60,655 nt of DNA from Bacteroidota bacterium (GCA_023447335.1 JAEXOD010000241.1:1-60655), one strand, 5' to 3'; counted from the stretch's first letter, positions 8,711 through 17,940 are shown. Made by a program: numbers and translations. The notes: a model not told the origin generated them from the letters alone.

Positions 8711-8831
8711 TAATCAGATGTAAATCCAACCGTTGTAGTTATTAGTTGGATAATATTAAACAATAATAAAGGAATATCTAACTTTTTTGCGATTTACACA
8801 AAAGTATCGAGAGATTCAGTAGAATTAAAAG

Positions 8832-9530
8832 ATGAAAAAAATTCAAGTTCAACAGCATAAAATTGTAATACATGAGAATCAAGAGGTCTTTTCTCCCTCA
8901 ATAACAACAGGTTTGCTCCTTGGTTGTCTCTCTGTATCCCCCGGCGAGTCTGTGTGCGATATGGGGGCTGGAACCGGAGTGCTTGGTATTATGTCCTCAA
9001 AATTGGGAGCGAAGAGTGTTTCCTTTATTGATATCGATTTAGTTGCTCTTCAAATGGTTAAGAAGAATCTTCTTGCTAATCAGATTGAAAATTATGAATT
9101 AATTCAATCGGATATATTCAAAAATGTTCCGGGTAAATATGATGTTATAGTAGTTAATTTACCTCAATTACCAATAGCCCCGAAATATGAAACAAGCATT
9201 AAGCCAAAAGATAAAGGTGGTGGTGAAAAAGGAAACACGTTGGTGTTGAAATTCCTTAATGAAGCAAAAGATCATCTCAACAAAAACGGACGTATATATT
9301 TCCCTGTTTTTGGGGTTTCTGCAAAACAAACAACTATAAGAACAATAAATTGTCTTTATAACAGTAGGACTCTTAAAACACAAAAAGTAAGAGTGAGTTC
9401 AGATCAGGTCATTCAACAGAACCTTGAACATATATATCAGTTGCAAAAATCCGGAGATGCTGAAATATTTATAGATGAGAAAAGCGAATATTTAGAAGTG
9501 AGTATCTTGGAGTTGAAAAAAACGATCTAA
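8832..9530 (+). CDS. SAM-dependent methyltransferase (HemK/PrmC-like fold)
   Basis: This 232-residue class I methyltransferase shows motif I DMGAGTGVLG (43-52), motif II acidic end IDIDL (67-70), and YDVIVVNLPQLP (103-114) in the place of the NPPY motif. Enzymes that methylate amide or amino nitrogens carry (N/D)PPY there; NLPQ keeps the Asn and one Pro only, so the substrate may differ or the site be altered. Relatives include PrmC, RsmC-like and small-molecule methyltransferases. The neighbours (exported protein, Fic protein) do not show the substrate. Confidence 0.7.
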   Translation: MKKIQVQQHKIVIHENQEVFSPSITTGLLLGCLSVSPGESVCDMGAGTGVLGIMSSKLGAKSVSFIDIDLVALQMVKKNLLANQIENYELIQSDIFKNVPGKYDVIVVNLPQLPIAPKYETSIKPKDKGGGEKGNTLVLKFLNEAKDHLNKNGRIYFPVFGVSAKQTTIRTINCLYNSRTLKTQKVRVSSDQVIQQNLEHIYQLQKSGDAEIFIDEKSEYLEVSILELKKTI

Positions 9531-9657
9531 TTACATAAATATATATTGTTATAAGGATGTATAGAGGTTCATTGTATATAAAAAAATAGGCAATAAAGAT
9601 TATAATGACTTTATTAAATAATTATTTGGAAATAGTTTCTCCAATAGGAATGGAAAT

Positions 9658-10488
9658 ATGAAAAGCTTAGACATTAATTATAAGGTAAACCCTAATCAAA
9701 CATTAGAAAAGCTGCTAAAAATTTCCGATACATTAAGGGATGAAATCCACCGCAAAAAGCCTATTGAAGGTGATCTTTGGGAAACGATAGAAGAAAAACT
9801 ATTAATTGAATGGACTTATAATTCGAATGCGATTGAAGGTAGTACTTTAACTCAGGGAGAAACGATGTTTTTCTTAAAGAATGGACTGACTGTAGAAGGG
9901 AAACCCTTTAAGGATTTTTTGGACGCAAAAAATCATGCTGAAGCCATCGAATTTCTTTATGATGTTGTTAAAAACAATAGAAAAATTTCGACTTCGCTAA
10001 TAAAGGAATTCAATTCGTTTTTGCTATCAGGAATAAGATCAACTCCGGCTATAGACAGGGATGGCAATAGAATAGAAAAAAAAGCCACACCCGGAGAGTA
10101 TAAAAAGCATCCCAACCATGTTTTACAAAATGACGGCACAATTCATAAATATGTTGAACCGATTCAAGTTGCTTCTGAGATGGAAAAACTTTGTGATTGG
10201 ATTAATGACCACTTCGAGAAAACGCATCCGATAATAATTGCAGCTGTTGCACATTATAATATGGTTCGAATACATCCGTTCGATGATGGGAATGGACGGG
10301 GAGCCAGAATACTGATGAATCTAATATTAATTGCCAAAGGATTTCCGCCTGCGATAATCAAAAACGAGAATCGAAGGAAATATTTAGAAACACTTATGGA
10401 AGCAGACAAAGGGGATCTGAATAGATTTACTGAATTTATAGCAGAATCTTGTATTGAAACTCAGAAGTCTGTTTTGGATAATTTATAA
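9658..10488 (+). CDS. Fic family protein (AMP-transferase), self-inhibited class II
   Basis: This 276-residue protein has the full Fic motif HPFDDGNGRGAR at 206-217 with the catalytic His206, and the N-terminal inhibitory motif SNAIEG at 56-61, which matches (S/T)xxxE(G/N). In class II Fic proteins this helix Glu blocks ATP binding until released. Family members transfer AMP from ATP to Tyr, Ser or Thr of target proteins; several act as toxins or phage-response switches. No antitoxin gene is needed with an in-cis inhibitor and none is seen next to it. The C-terminus lacks the winged helix found in longer Fic regulators. Confidence 0.85.
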   Translation: MKSLDINYKVNPNQTLEKLLKISDTLRDEIHRKKPIEGDLWETIEEKLLIEWTYNSNAIEGSTLTQGETMFFLKNGLTVEGKPFKDFLDAKNHAEAIEFLYDVVKNNRKISTSLIKEFNSFLLSGIRSTPAIDRDGNRIEKKATPGEYKKHPNHVLQNDGTIHKYVEPIQVASEMEKLCDWINDHFEKTHPIIIAAVAHYNMVRIHPFDDGNGRGARILMNLILIAKGFPPAIIKNENRRKYLETLMEADKGDLNRFTEFIAESCIETQKSVLDNL

Positions 10489-10970
10489 AAACAAGGCGGT
10501 AGACTTATTCTGGGTTATGCGGTTGAAAATTGTAAGCTATTGTAATAAGAACAGAACTTCGTTTTAACTTTTAGGGATATTTCCAAAAAATGGACTATTC
10601 AATGTAGAAATTGGGGCTTGATTGTTAATCTTGTATTTATTATTCTTGATAAAAGAATTCCGGATTTCTTATGACTTCTGTTTTCATTTACACAAAGTTA
10701 TGGACAGTCTCAGTTTAGATTCAAGTATCTTTAACTTATTAAAAATTAAGACTCCTAAAAACCTATATAGTAACTAACAAGTAAAAGAATACTTAGCTTC
10801 TGTCTAAAATAATCACAAAATAAATAAAGACCTATCAAAATCACCATTTAAGAAAATGTAGTGACAATTTCCACCGACAAATTTAAATTTGTCCTTACTT
10901 TACAATAACTTACAGTTTTTAACTGTAAAACTTGGGAAAATTAAAGAATATTACTTCGGATTATAAAAAA
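10489..10970. other. Gene-free spacer with a repeat pair and palindromes
   Basis: No gene is seen. The spacer holds TTGTAAGCTATTGTAA (10530-10545) and its near-inverted copy (10900-10915), an 18-base perfect palindrome GACAAATTTAAATTTGTC at 10876-10893, and a hairpin TTACAGTT/AACTGTAA at 10911-10929 that lies downstream of abiEii on the minus strand and may stop its transcript. Similarity of 10510-10548 to 4051-4089 suggests this is the right edge of an exchanged segment of about 6.5 kb. Confidence 0.5.
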
Positions 10971-11885
10971 TTATTTAATGTTTAGAACACTCTCTAATTT
11001 AATAAGTGCTTCGGTATGTTTTTTCTGCTCCATTTTCTTTAAATTCAAAAGTTTCCATTTAACGGCCGGCAAGTATTGGATATCGGGAAGACCCAATAGT
11101 TGCCAGTTGGGGTTAGTTGATTTGAAAGACAATAAAAACTGTTTTTCGGAATCATTAAGTGATTTGGTTATTTCGTTTACAAGAAGTTCTCGTGTGCTAA
11201 TCAACTCATTCAAATCAACTTTCTCGTTAACCATTCCAATAAATTCTTGTTCATAGGTCTTAGAAATATCTAAAAAATTTGGATTTAATAACTCGCTTAT
11301 TGGGCGATTGTGACTGATAAGATAGACCAAGAATGCCTTTCTTGTCATATCGGTAATGCCTTCATTTTCAAAAAGCAGTTTGATGTCATAAATATCTCTA
11401 GGGTGTTGCCGGTCTAAGGCTGCACATATTTTCCCGGCATAAAGCTCTTCTTTAATTAGAGACTTTGTTTTAAGTGTTATCTCAAAAAGTTCTTTGGCTT
11501 TATTACATAAATAATATTCGGTTGTAGGATAAACCGTTCCCCTAATTGTTAGGTTGGGTTCAATTTTTACAGTTGCAGTTTCCCCCGTTATTATCAAACC
11601 TATGGTATATATATCTAATAATTTCCTTTGTATTTTAGTATTCGGAATAAATTTTAGTATGTTCGATTCAATTCGCAATAATGATTTTGAGATATCGTCT
11701 AAAGATTTAGCCCTATCATTATGCGGAATATAAACTAAATCAATATCAACGGAAAAACGTGGCAAGTCTCTTACGAAACAGTTGATAGCGGTTCCGCCTT
11801 TTAGGGCAAATATATTTTCTCGGTTAACTATTGGAAGAATCTTTAACAACAAAACAGATTGTTTAAAATATTTATTGTTATTCAT
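10971..11885 (-). CDS. abiEii: AbiEii-type nucleotidyltransferase toxin
   Basis: This 304-residue protein has the AbiEii signature: ALKGGTAINCF (27-37), the metal-binding DIDL at 47-50, then KEELYAGKICAALDRQHPRDIYDIKLL. This is a DNA polymerase-beta-type nucleotidyltransferase. Known for the family: type IV toxin of the AbiE abortive-infection system; relatives such as MenT add nucleotides to tRNA and arrest translation. Its start overlaps the end of the antitoxin gene by 8 bases, the usual order antitoxin then toxin. It is transcribed leftward from the promoter beyond 12630. Confidence 0.88.
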   Translation of the reverse strand: MNNNKYFKQSVLLLKILPIVNRENIFALKGGTAINCFVRDLPRFSVDIDLVYIPHNDRAKSLDDISKSLLRIESNILKFIPNTKIQRKLLDIYTIGLIITGETATVKIEPNLTIRGTVYPTTEYYLCNKAKELFEITLKTKSLIKEELYAGKICAALDRQHPRDIYDIKLLFENEGITDMTRKAFLVYLISHNRPISELLNPNFLDISKTYEQEFIGMVNEKVDLNELISTRELLVNEITKSLNDSEKQFLLSFKSTNPNWQLLGLPDIQYLPAVKWKLLNLKKMEQKKHTEALIKLESVLNIK

Positions 11886-12630
11886 ATTCTTTCGGTACGG
11901 TTATGTTATATCTTTTATTTAACTTGCCGTTTTTTGCTATTTCTCTTTTCCCGTTGCCTATATTAATTTTTGTGTGATTTAATTCGTTAAACCAATTATG
12001 CTCATGTTTCTCGGCAAAATATAAAAACAATCTTTTGGTTTTAATTGAATTACAATTCTCTAAAAGATATTGTAGCAAATCATCTCTAAGCGTTGAAAGT
12101 GATTCCATTATTAAATTGGCACTATCGAAAGAATGAGTTTGAGGAACCAAATATAACATTTCCATAATTGCCAATTCGGGAGACGATATTTTTAAGGGTA
12201 TATTATTATCGGTTACGGTTGAAAAAACGATAGGGTTTTCATAGGTAAAAACATCCGTTCCAAAAAGCTTTAAATATTGCATCCATGTCTGTTTGGTAAA
12301 CCATTGAGGGAGTTTATCCATAGAATAGCCGAATAACTCTATTTTATTTTGTTGTTGTGGTATAAAATGGGCAAAACCCTTCAGCTCTAATGCGGCTTTA
12401 GATCCTACGTGAATATGGTTACCGGACTGTTGTTGCAAACAATAAAGTCCTCCCTGCCATTCGGTTGTATCTCCCGATAGTTTATACGCTCCTCTGGATA
12501 AAAGGGTTATCCAACCGGAGTTGGCGTAAACATTTAATATCTGAGAACTATATCCCAATTTGTTAAGTTCTCGGGTGGTTTTTACCGTTCCTTTTGGCCA
12601 ATCCAATATCAGTTGGTTTATTTTAGTCAT
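11878..12630 (-). CDS. abiEi: AbiEi-type antitoxin and autorepressor
   Basis: This 250-residue protein has an N-terminal winged helix (residues about 1-50: TTRELNKLGYSSQILNVYANSGWITLLSRGAYKL) and the AbiEi C-terminal domain with KAALELKGFAHFIP and KISSPELAIMEMLYLVP. In AbiE systems this protein both neutralises the toxin without lasting contact (type IV) and represses the operon by binding inverted repeats in its promoter. Two such repeats are present just upstream (12637-12686). The ATG at 12628-12630 is the only sensible start. Confidence 0.87.
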   Translation of the reverse strand: MTKINQLILDWPKGTVKTTRELNKLGYSSQILNVYANSGWITLLSRGAYKLSGDTTEWQGGLYCLQQQSGNHIHVGSKAALELKGFAHFIPQQQNKIELFGYSMDKLPQWFTKQTWMQYLKLFGTDVFTYENPIVFSTVTDNNIPLKISSPELAIMEMLYLVPQTHSFDSANLIMESLSTLRDDLLQYLLENCNSIKTKRLFLYFAEKHEHNWFNELNHTKINIGNGKREIAKNGKLNKRYNITVPKEYE

Positions 12631-12636
12631 AAATCG

Positions 12637-12686
12637 TATATAATATATTGATTAATAGCATATTATATAAACCAAAGGTTTATATA
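12637..12686 (-). promoter_or_regulatory. Two overlapping inverted repeats in the abiE promoter
   Basis: IR1: arms TATATAATAT (12637-12646) and ATATTATATA (12660-12669), perfect. IR2: arms TATATAAACC (12664-12673) and GGTTTATATA (12677-12686), perfect, 23 bases in all. They lie 7 to 56 bases upstream of the abiEi start codon. AbiEi proteins are known to bind paired inverted repeats of about this size, so these are probable operators. Beyond them the spacer to 12952 shows nothing further. Confidence 0.65.
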
Positions 12687-12952
12687 AATGCAGTTTCATA
12701 TATAAATATAAGCATTTGATATGAAAATAACAATATTATAAATTGAAGCCCAAAAATCCGAATTACATTATAAAGAATGTTACCGAAGAAGTTTTGAAAA
12801 AAGGTCGTTGCGTCATAAATTAATGTTTCTCAAAATAACTAATTTATAAGCTTACAAAATTCCATTAGCTATCCGCTTTTGAAATTCAACCGATACCGGA
12901 AGAAGACAACATTTAATCAAATAGTTTCGCTCAGCGTTTTAGATATTAAAAC

Positions 12953-12990
12953 AAATAAGTCCGCACTTTTATGCGGGCTTATTTATTTTG
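12953..12990. terminator. Strong terminator-like hairpin upstream of the recombinase
   Basis: Thirteen-base arms AAATAAGTCCGCA (12953-12965) and TGCGGGCTTATTT (12972-12984) pair with one G-U, loop of 6, then ATTTTG. It insulates the tyrosine recombinase gene from what lies to the left; the nearest plus-strand gene ends at 10488. Confidence 0.7.
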
Positions 12991-13075
12991 CAAATGCGTT
13001 TGTTTTCTTGCTTGACAGTTTATACTATAAAAGGTATCTTTGTTAAGGTAATATGTATTTTTAGGAACGATTTTT

Positions 13076-14137
13076 ATGCAAAATATTAATGATTTACCTC
13101 AACAATTTACCTTGTCTAACAATGAGCTGATAAAAGTAAGCTCTCCGGATCAATCCTTGAAGGCTTGGCTGGAAGCTTATTTTAAAGTGGAAGTTTCTTC
13201 GGCGCAATCTTCCCGAAGAGAAGCCTTTAGAGATATAAGCTATTTTATTAACTACCTCATTAAGGAAACCGGAACAGACGACCCGAAGTTTTGGACACCC
13301 AGGCTTTCGGCAGATTTCAAAACGGCTATCCGCAATACCTTAAACGAAAAAGGGAATCGCCGATGGAATGACCGAAGTATTAACAGAATGCTCGCTCATC
13401 TTAAAACCTTTGCAAAGTGGATAAATAAGCTCAAGCCGTTTGCTTTGGGAAATCCGATGGAAAAGATTAAAACAATTGGTACGGCATCATTATTAAATAT
13501 AGATAGAGCGATTACAAAACAAGAGCGGAGGCAGTTGCTTGATGCGGCAGACCAACTTATAAAATCCGGAGGAATATCTAAAGATAGGAATCGATATAAA
13601 AATGTTGAGAATCGACCCATTCGGAAAGGATACCGACCATATCGAAACCGAGCGATTGTTTATCTGCTTATAGAAACCGGAATGCGTAGAGCCGCCGTTA
13701 CAAAATTAAATATTGATTCGATTGATTTTAAAAAGAAAATTGTAACCGCAGATGAAAAGGGGGGCGTGGCTCATGCTTACTCAGTTAGCAAGGAAGGCTT
13801 GCAGGCTGTTTCCGATTATATTAATTTGGAGAGGAATATAGACGCCGTTTTATATAACTCAAATGCGTTGTTCTTGCCATCCCACTCGTCACAGAATAGA
13901 ACAGGAAGATTACACCCAAACGCAATCAACGAAATATGGGAGCAAATCTGCAAATCTGCAAATGTTGAGAACAAAACTCCGCACTCTGCCCGACATGCAA
14001 TGGGCAGGCACATTATCGAGAAAACAGGGAATATCGCCGCCGTTCAGCGACAATTGGGACACAAAAACCCGACATACTCAATGCAGTACTCGAGAGTAAC
14101 GGCAGAGGAACTCGACAAAGTATTAAATGATCGTTAA
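13076..14137 (+). CDS. Tyrosine recombinase / integrase (XerC/D-like)
   Basis: This 353-residue protein has an N-terminal SAM-like core-binding domain (about 25-125) and a catalytic domain with the tyrosine recombinase residues: R204 in TGMRRAAV, H303 and R306 in HSARH, H329 in LGHKNP and the nucleophile Y338 in MQYSRV. The second catalytic Lys probably lies in the beta-hairpin VTADEKGG. It may resolve plasmid dimers or integrate and excise segments; core-like sites (TTGTAA(G/C)TTATTGTAA) occur at 4074, 10530, 10900 and 40633. No excisionase is adjacent, but an AlpA-like HTH protein is encoded at 22425. A hairpin terminator follows. Confidence 0.88.
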   Translation: MQNINDLPQQFTLSNNELIKVSSPDQSLKAWLEAYFKVEVSSAQSSRREAFRDISYFINYLIKETGTDDPKFWTPRLSADFKTAIRNTLNEKGNRRWNDRSINRMLAHLKTFAKWINKLKPFALGNPMEKIKTIGTASLLNIDRAITKQERRQLLDAADQLIKSGGISKDRNRYKNVENRPIRKGYRPYRNRAIVYLLIETGMRRAAVTKLNIDSIDFKKKIVTADEKGGVAHAYSVSKEGLQAVSDYINLERNIDAVLYNSNALFLPSHSSQNRTGRLHPNAINEIWEQICKSANVENKTPHSARHAMGRHIIEKTGNIAAVQRQLGHKNPTYSMQYSRVTAEELDKVLNDR

Positions 14138-14140
14138 AAT

Positions 14141-14162
14141 AAGCCTATATAAACTTAGGCTT
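14141..14162 (+). terminator. Terminator-like hairpin after the recombinase
   Basis: Arms AAGCCTA (14141-14147) and TAGGCTT (14156-14162), loop of 8, begin 4 bases after the stop codon. A second small stem (AAGCC/GGCT) follows. There is no long T run, so strength is uncertain. Confidence 0.45.
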
Positions 14163-14359
14163 GAGTTAAAAAAGCCTTTTATAATGGCTCTAATTAAGTC
14201 ATTTTTGGTCAACTTTTTATAGTTTTTGTGATAATTTTTGTATATTTCTTTGTTTGTTTGTTCTGTAATGAATGACTGTTATAACGGAACAATATTTCAA
14301 TAACATATTTCTGTACCATGCATCGTGAAAAACATTACAATTAAATAGTAGAAAATTTA

Positions 14360-15859
14360 ATGACAAAATTAGAATTAATAAAACGACTTCAAGATATTGA
14401 GTGGGAAGACTTTGAAGTAAAAGAAACTACATGGGCTCTTCCAAAAAACATCTGGGATACCGTCAGTGCTTTCTCCAATACTGCCGGAGGATGGATTGTT
14501 TTGGGAGTAAAACAATCAGGTAAAAAGTTCGAAATTGTCGGAGTTTCAGACCCCGAAAAAATGGAACAAGATTTTACTACTACCCTTCGTTCAGATAAGT
14601 TTAATGTTAAAATCGCCTGTACATCCAAAAAATATAATTTCGATGACAAGGTTGTACTTCTTTTTTACATCCCTATTTCGGATAATAAACCAGTTTACTA
14701 TGGATCTCCCGTTAATACTTTTATACGCAGTGCAAGTGGTGACCAAAGAGCAACGAAAGAAGAAGTTGATTCCATGTATCGAGATCAGTCTTTTGGTACA
14801 CTTACGGAACGTTCTATCCCAAACTCGGATATGTCTTGGATTGATAAAAATTCGTTTGTGCAATATAGGGAGTATATCCAGAGAAATAATCCCGAACATG
14901 TTTATAATAAATTATCGGATCAGGAATTTCTGAGTAAATTACGAGTCATAGTCAATGGTAACGTGACTTTTGGAGGGTTACTTTTCCTTGGGAATAATGA
15001 TAAAATTCAGTCAGTGATAAGTGATTTCAGGATTGACTATTTCGAAGTTCCGGGAACAAGTTATTCCGATGCTTCCTCAAGATATACTTTTCGGCTTGGC
15101 GAACACGAAAATCTTTGGCAATACTATTTCGCAATTTTTAATCGTCTTGCCCGTCAGATAGATCTTCCATTTAAATTACAGCCTGACGGCACTTCAACAA
15201 CTAATTACCCTTATCTTGAAGCACTTAGAGAAGCTCTTGTTAATCTTTTACAGCATACGGAATATTTTTCTAAAATGAAACCAAGAATAAGAGCGTTTTA
15301 TGATCGTATTGAGTTTTTTAATCCCGGTGCACTCCCAAAGCCACTAGAAAAACTACTTAACGAAGATATTTCACTACCACGTAATGGAATTATTGCAAAG
15401 TTATTTAGAGTTGCAAATCTTTCTGAAAACGGAGGGTATGGTTTTGATAAGATGAATAAAGGGTGGAAAACTTATAATGATACAATGCCGGAATATGTAT
15501 CGGAAATAGATTATTTCAAGGTTGCTTTTAACACGCTGAAGAAAGACAACAAAGCCCCCGTAGCTAATTTCCCCAAAGAAATAGGGGACAGACAGGGGAC
15601 AGAGACGGGACAGACAGGGGACGAACAAGTGTCTGAAAAATCAAGAGAAAATATAATTTTAACTGAGAAGCAACAACAGGTATTGGAATTGATTATAAAT
15701 AATTCTTCGATTTCACGAAGAGAAATTGCTGCTGCCATGAAAATAAAAGAAGGTATTGTTATCAAGCATCTTGAAGCTCTGAAGAGAAAAGGCGTAATAG
15801 AACGTATTGGCGGTGATTTTGGTGGACAATGGAAGATACTGATAGAACCGGAAAAATAA
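14360..15859 (+). CDS. AlbA_2/Schlafen-type regulator with ATPase-like and winged-helix domains
   Basis: This 499-residue protein has the N-terminal AlbA_2 (Schlafen AAA_4) domain, residues about 10-125 (EDFEVKETTWALPKNIWDTVSAFSNTAGG...ILGVK-type core and FIRSASGDQRAT), a middle HATPase_c_4-like region (YPYLEALREALVNLLQH and SENGGYGFDKM), a polar linker around 410-435 and a C-terminal winged helix (SRREIAAAMKIKEGIVIKHLEALKRKG). Proteins of this form are often annotated as RecG-like or transcriptional regulators; roles in nucleic acid binding are known for Schlafen domains. No partner gene is coupled to it. Its target is unknown. Confidence 0.75.
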   Translation: MTKLELIKRLQDIEWEDFEVKETTWALPKNIWDTVSAFSNTAGGWIVLGVKQSGKKFEIVGVSDPEKMEQDFTTTLRSDKFNVKIACTSKKYNFDDKVVLLFYIPISDNKPVYYGSPVNTFIRSASGDQRATKEEVDSMYRDQSFGTLTERSIPNSDMSWIDKNSFVQYREYIQRNNPEHVYNKLSDQEFLSKLRVIVNGNVTFGGLLFLGNNDKIQSVISDFRIDYFEVPGTSYSDASSRYTFRLGEHENLWQYYFAIFNRLARQIDLPFKLQPDGTSTTNYPYLEALREALVNLLQHTEYFSKMKPRIRAFYDRIEFFNPGALPKPLEKLLNEDISLPRNGIIAKLFRVANLSENGGYGFDKMNKGWKTYNDTMPEYVSEIDYFKVAFNTLKKDNKAPVANFPKEIGDRQGTETGQTGDEQVSEKSRENIILTEKQQQVLELIINNSSISRREIAAAMKIKEGIVIKHLEALKRKGVIERIGGDFGGQWKILIEPEK

Positions 15860-16175
15860 ACTCAAAGTGATTTTTACAGGGAAGCAATTATCAATATATA
15901 TATAATACGTAAGCTATATTTAACTTAAAAATTCGTATACATATTTTATAATAACTCGACTTGAATTATAAAAAACATCTGAATTTTACAAATAGACGTA
16001 CAGATCAATTAACTAAATGAATCCTTTTTCTTTTGTGACGGAGCTTATAATAGTACGTTTTCTACACCTCAAATTATTCATAAAAAGTATTATCTTCTTA
16101 TATAATAACAAGTTACAGTTCTGTAACGGGTTCTTAATATCCGCACTCTTTTAAGTATAGGACATCCTGAACTAA
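15860..16175. other. Gene-free AT-rich spacer
   Basis: No gene is seen. A perfect small palindrome GTTACAGTTCTGTAAC lies at 16112-16127; the surrounding bases resemble a weak, inverted copy of the recombinase-like site at 40633. Otherwise only AT-rich sequence. Confidence 0.4.
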
Positions 16176-16201
16176 AATATTAAAAATATTAATATTTTAG
16201 T
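16171..16201. repeat. Perfect inverted repeat at the break point of the AAA+ gene
   Basis: Arms ACTAAAATATTAA (16171-16183) and TTAATATTTTAGT (16189-16201) pair perfectly over 13 bases with a 5-base loop. Homology to an AAA+ ATPase begins directly after it, so it may mark the edge of an insertion or deletion. Confidence 0.5.
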
Positions 16202-16676
16202 TTGTTTTACCATCATCGGTGCTACCAATCACGAAGATGGAATAGATAAAGCGGCGAGGCGAGCCGGTAGATTTGATAAGATTATAGCTTTTAATGATCT
16301 TGATGCTGAAGCTTTGGCTACCGGGCTTAGAATTCATTTGAGTAAGAGGGATTTGGATGAGAATCAGTTACTTGGTATTGATTGGGGGGCTGTTGAAAGG
16401 GCATTCCGCGGCAAAAATCTTACAGGAAGTGATATGCCCGAAATAATATCAAGAGCTTTATCTAAAAAAGTAAATGAACATCTTCAAATATTAAATAAGG
16501 AAGCCGGCTGGTATTCATTGGATTATGGACAGCAAGCTTTACTATATAATGATGTTAGGTTTATGCCTAAAGGCTTATGTACGGAAGATATTGAGAATGC
16601 AATATTGCTTTATAAAAGAGGTAGTATTACTGAAAATAAGAAAATAAATAAAATGGGATTCACAAATGAATTATGA
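16176..16676 (+). pseudogene. AAA+ ATPase, 5'-truncated remnant
   Basis: From about 16203 the frame reads FTIIGATNHEDGIDKAARRAGRFDKIIAF: the sensor-1 GATN and the arginine-finger RRAGRFD of a CDC48/FtsH-like AAA+ protein, followed by a helical C-terminal domain (residues ILSKRDLDENQL to the stop at 16676). The Walker A and B half is absent, and no ATG lies between the upstream stop (16173) and the AAA segment; only a TTG at 16314 could start a shorter protein. It is thus a 3' fragment of a larger gene. It overlaps the nuclease gene by 11 bases, so the two were probably one operon. Confidence 0.75.
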
Positions 16677-17622
16677 TAAATTAAAAGAATTTAGATTTTG
16701 GGATACGATTGATGGCGAGATCACAAAATCAAGATATGAAGGAACCCGGCGCGATTCGCTTTATCCTTCGGAAGCTTCTGCCGTTTCTATAGATCCTAAA
16801 ACAGGTAGAGCCAAGATATATGGCGGGTGCTTAAGGTCTTCTTGGTATAGGTTAATGAAGGTAGAGAAATCAGATCCGCCGCAAGCAAAATCTATGTATG
16901 TTTTTGAATTTGGAAGGTATATAGAGAATATGATTACCGACTTCTGTAAGAAGGCGGGAATATATAATAATAGCTCGGTTAAATTTTGGGACAAGGTTTC
17001 CTCCGTTTCAGGCGAAATAGATATCGTGCTGGATCTACCTAGTCGTGACGGAATTATACATGTTGAATGTAAATCAACGTATGCCGGTGTAAGTGGTTCT
17101 GAATATAATGGTTATAATGGATTGTTTGATCATTATAAGGGGAGGGGACAGTATAGAAAGCTAGTTAAGGGAAAGCCAAAGGAAGCAAATTTGCTTCAAC
17201 TAGCGATTTATTTATATACACATATGGATGACGAAAATTTAGTCGGCGGCAAACTTATTTACTTATTACGAGATAATTTTATGCGTACTGAATTTGATGT
17301 AATAGTAAAACAAGAAGCCGATGGTAGGCATCATATCTATGTTAACGGAGAACGTGAAGAACGTTTCTGCGTTGAAAGCATCTATGAAAGGTTTGCTACT
17401 TTAAGAAATAAGGTCGTTAGCGACCTTAAGGAATTACAGTCCGGCAAACCATTTTCAGAATTAATACCTATTGAAAAGGATTTTGATCTGGTTTACACAG
17501 ATGAAAAAGCCAAAGAGCTTTACGAAGAGGGTGAACTTAGTAAAACAAAATACGAGAAGCATATCAATAGGGAAGATTATGCGGGCGACTGGAATTGCAG
17601 CTATAGAACAATGGCTGGGTAA
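16666..17622 (+). CDS. PD-(D/E)XK (RecB/Cas4-like) nuclease
   Basis: This 318-residue protein has a nuclease core with E87 (GRYIENMI), D119 in SGEIDIVLD, and E134 and K136 in IHVECKS, the D...ExK triad, followed by a Gln-containing helix LLQLAIYLYTH (motif QxxxY). This fits phage- and plasmid-type exonucleases of the RecB/YqaJ/Cas4 group. Cysteines near C55 and C312 do not clearly form the Cas4 iron-sulfur cluster. It follows the truncated AAA+ gene with an 11-base overlap. It probably served recombination or replication of a mobile element; substrate unknown. Confidence 0.75.
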   Translation: MNYDKLKEFRFWDTIDGEITKSRYEGTRRDSLYPSEASAVSIDPKTGRAKIYGGCLRSSWYRLMKVEKSDPPQAKSMYVFEFGRYIENMITDFCKKAGIYNNSSVKFWDKVSSVSGEIDIVLDLPSRDGIIHVECKSTYAGVSGSEYNGYNGLFDHYKGRGQYRKLVKGKPKEANLLQLAIYLYTHMDDENLVGGKLIYLLRDNFMRTEFDVIVKQEADGRHHIYVNGEREERFCVESIYERFATLRNKVVSDLKELQSGKPFSELIPIEKDFDLVYTDEKAKELYEEGELSKTKYEKHINREDYAGDWNCSYRTMAG

Positions 17623-17644
17623 TATGTAAGTATTACTAAAGAAT

Positions 17645-17940
17645 CGAGCAAAAACGGTGAAAGCTGAAATGCCAATACCGTGCTAACTCATTAGATTACG
17701 TAAAGGCTAATGAGTAGTGTAGAGCATAGCGGGTGAATAAATATAATTCCGCCACGAGTGTTCGATGCCCTAACGTTAAAACGCGGGTAAAAATATATGC
17801 CGACCTATATCGAATATAAAGATATAGAGCTACCGGATAAAAAGCCGGTAGGGTAACATAGTGATTGTGATTACAAACGATACTGCCAGTACGACCAGCT
17901 ACAAATGTGGGAGTCTATTAAAAACAGGAGAGCCGCATGA
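17645..17940 (+). ncRNA. Structured RNA, resembles group II intron or HEARO-type RNA
   Basis: This 300-base stretch is richer in G and C than its surroundings and folds into successive perfect stems: CGGT/ACCG (17655-17658 with 17677-17680), CTCATTAG/CTAATGAG (17687-17694 with 17707-17714), GCGG/CCGC (17729-17732 with 17749-17752), CTATATC/GATATAG (17805-17811 with 17821-17827) and CTACCGG/CCGGTAG (17830-17836 with 17845-17851). It ends AGGAGAGCCGCATGA. GAAAGCTGA, GTGAATAA and GAGCCG(C/T)ATG are reminiscent of group II introns (domain I, domain V 5' strand), while an RNA directly upstream of an ATGA also fits HEARO/omega RNAs. No reverse transcriptase or IscB gene is present. That it is a structured RNA is fairly likely; its class is not settled. 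Confidence 0.55.

Noticed and set aside
16666..17622. Cas4 of a CRISPR adaptation module
   Set aside because: The nuclease triad fits, but there is no clear iron-sulfur Cys set, and no cas1, cas2 or array.
17645..17940. Group I intron or tRNA-like element
   Set aside because: No P7/guanosine-site pattern or cloverleaf could be drawn; group II-like or HEARO-like features fit better.
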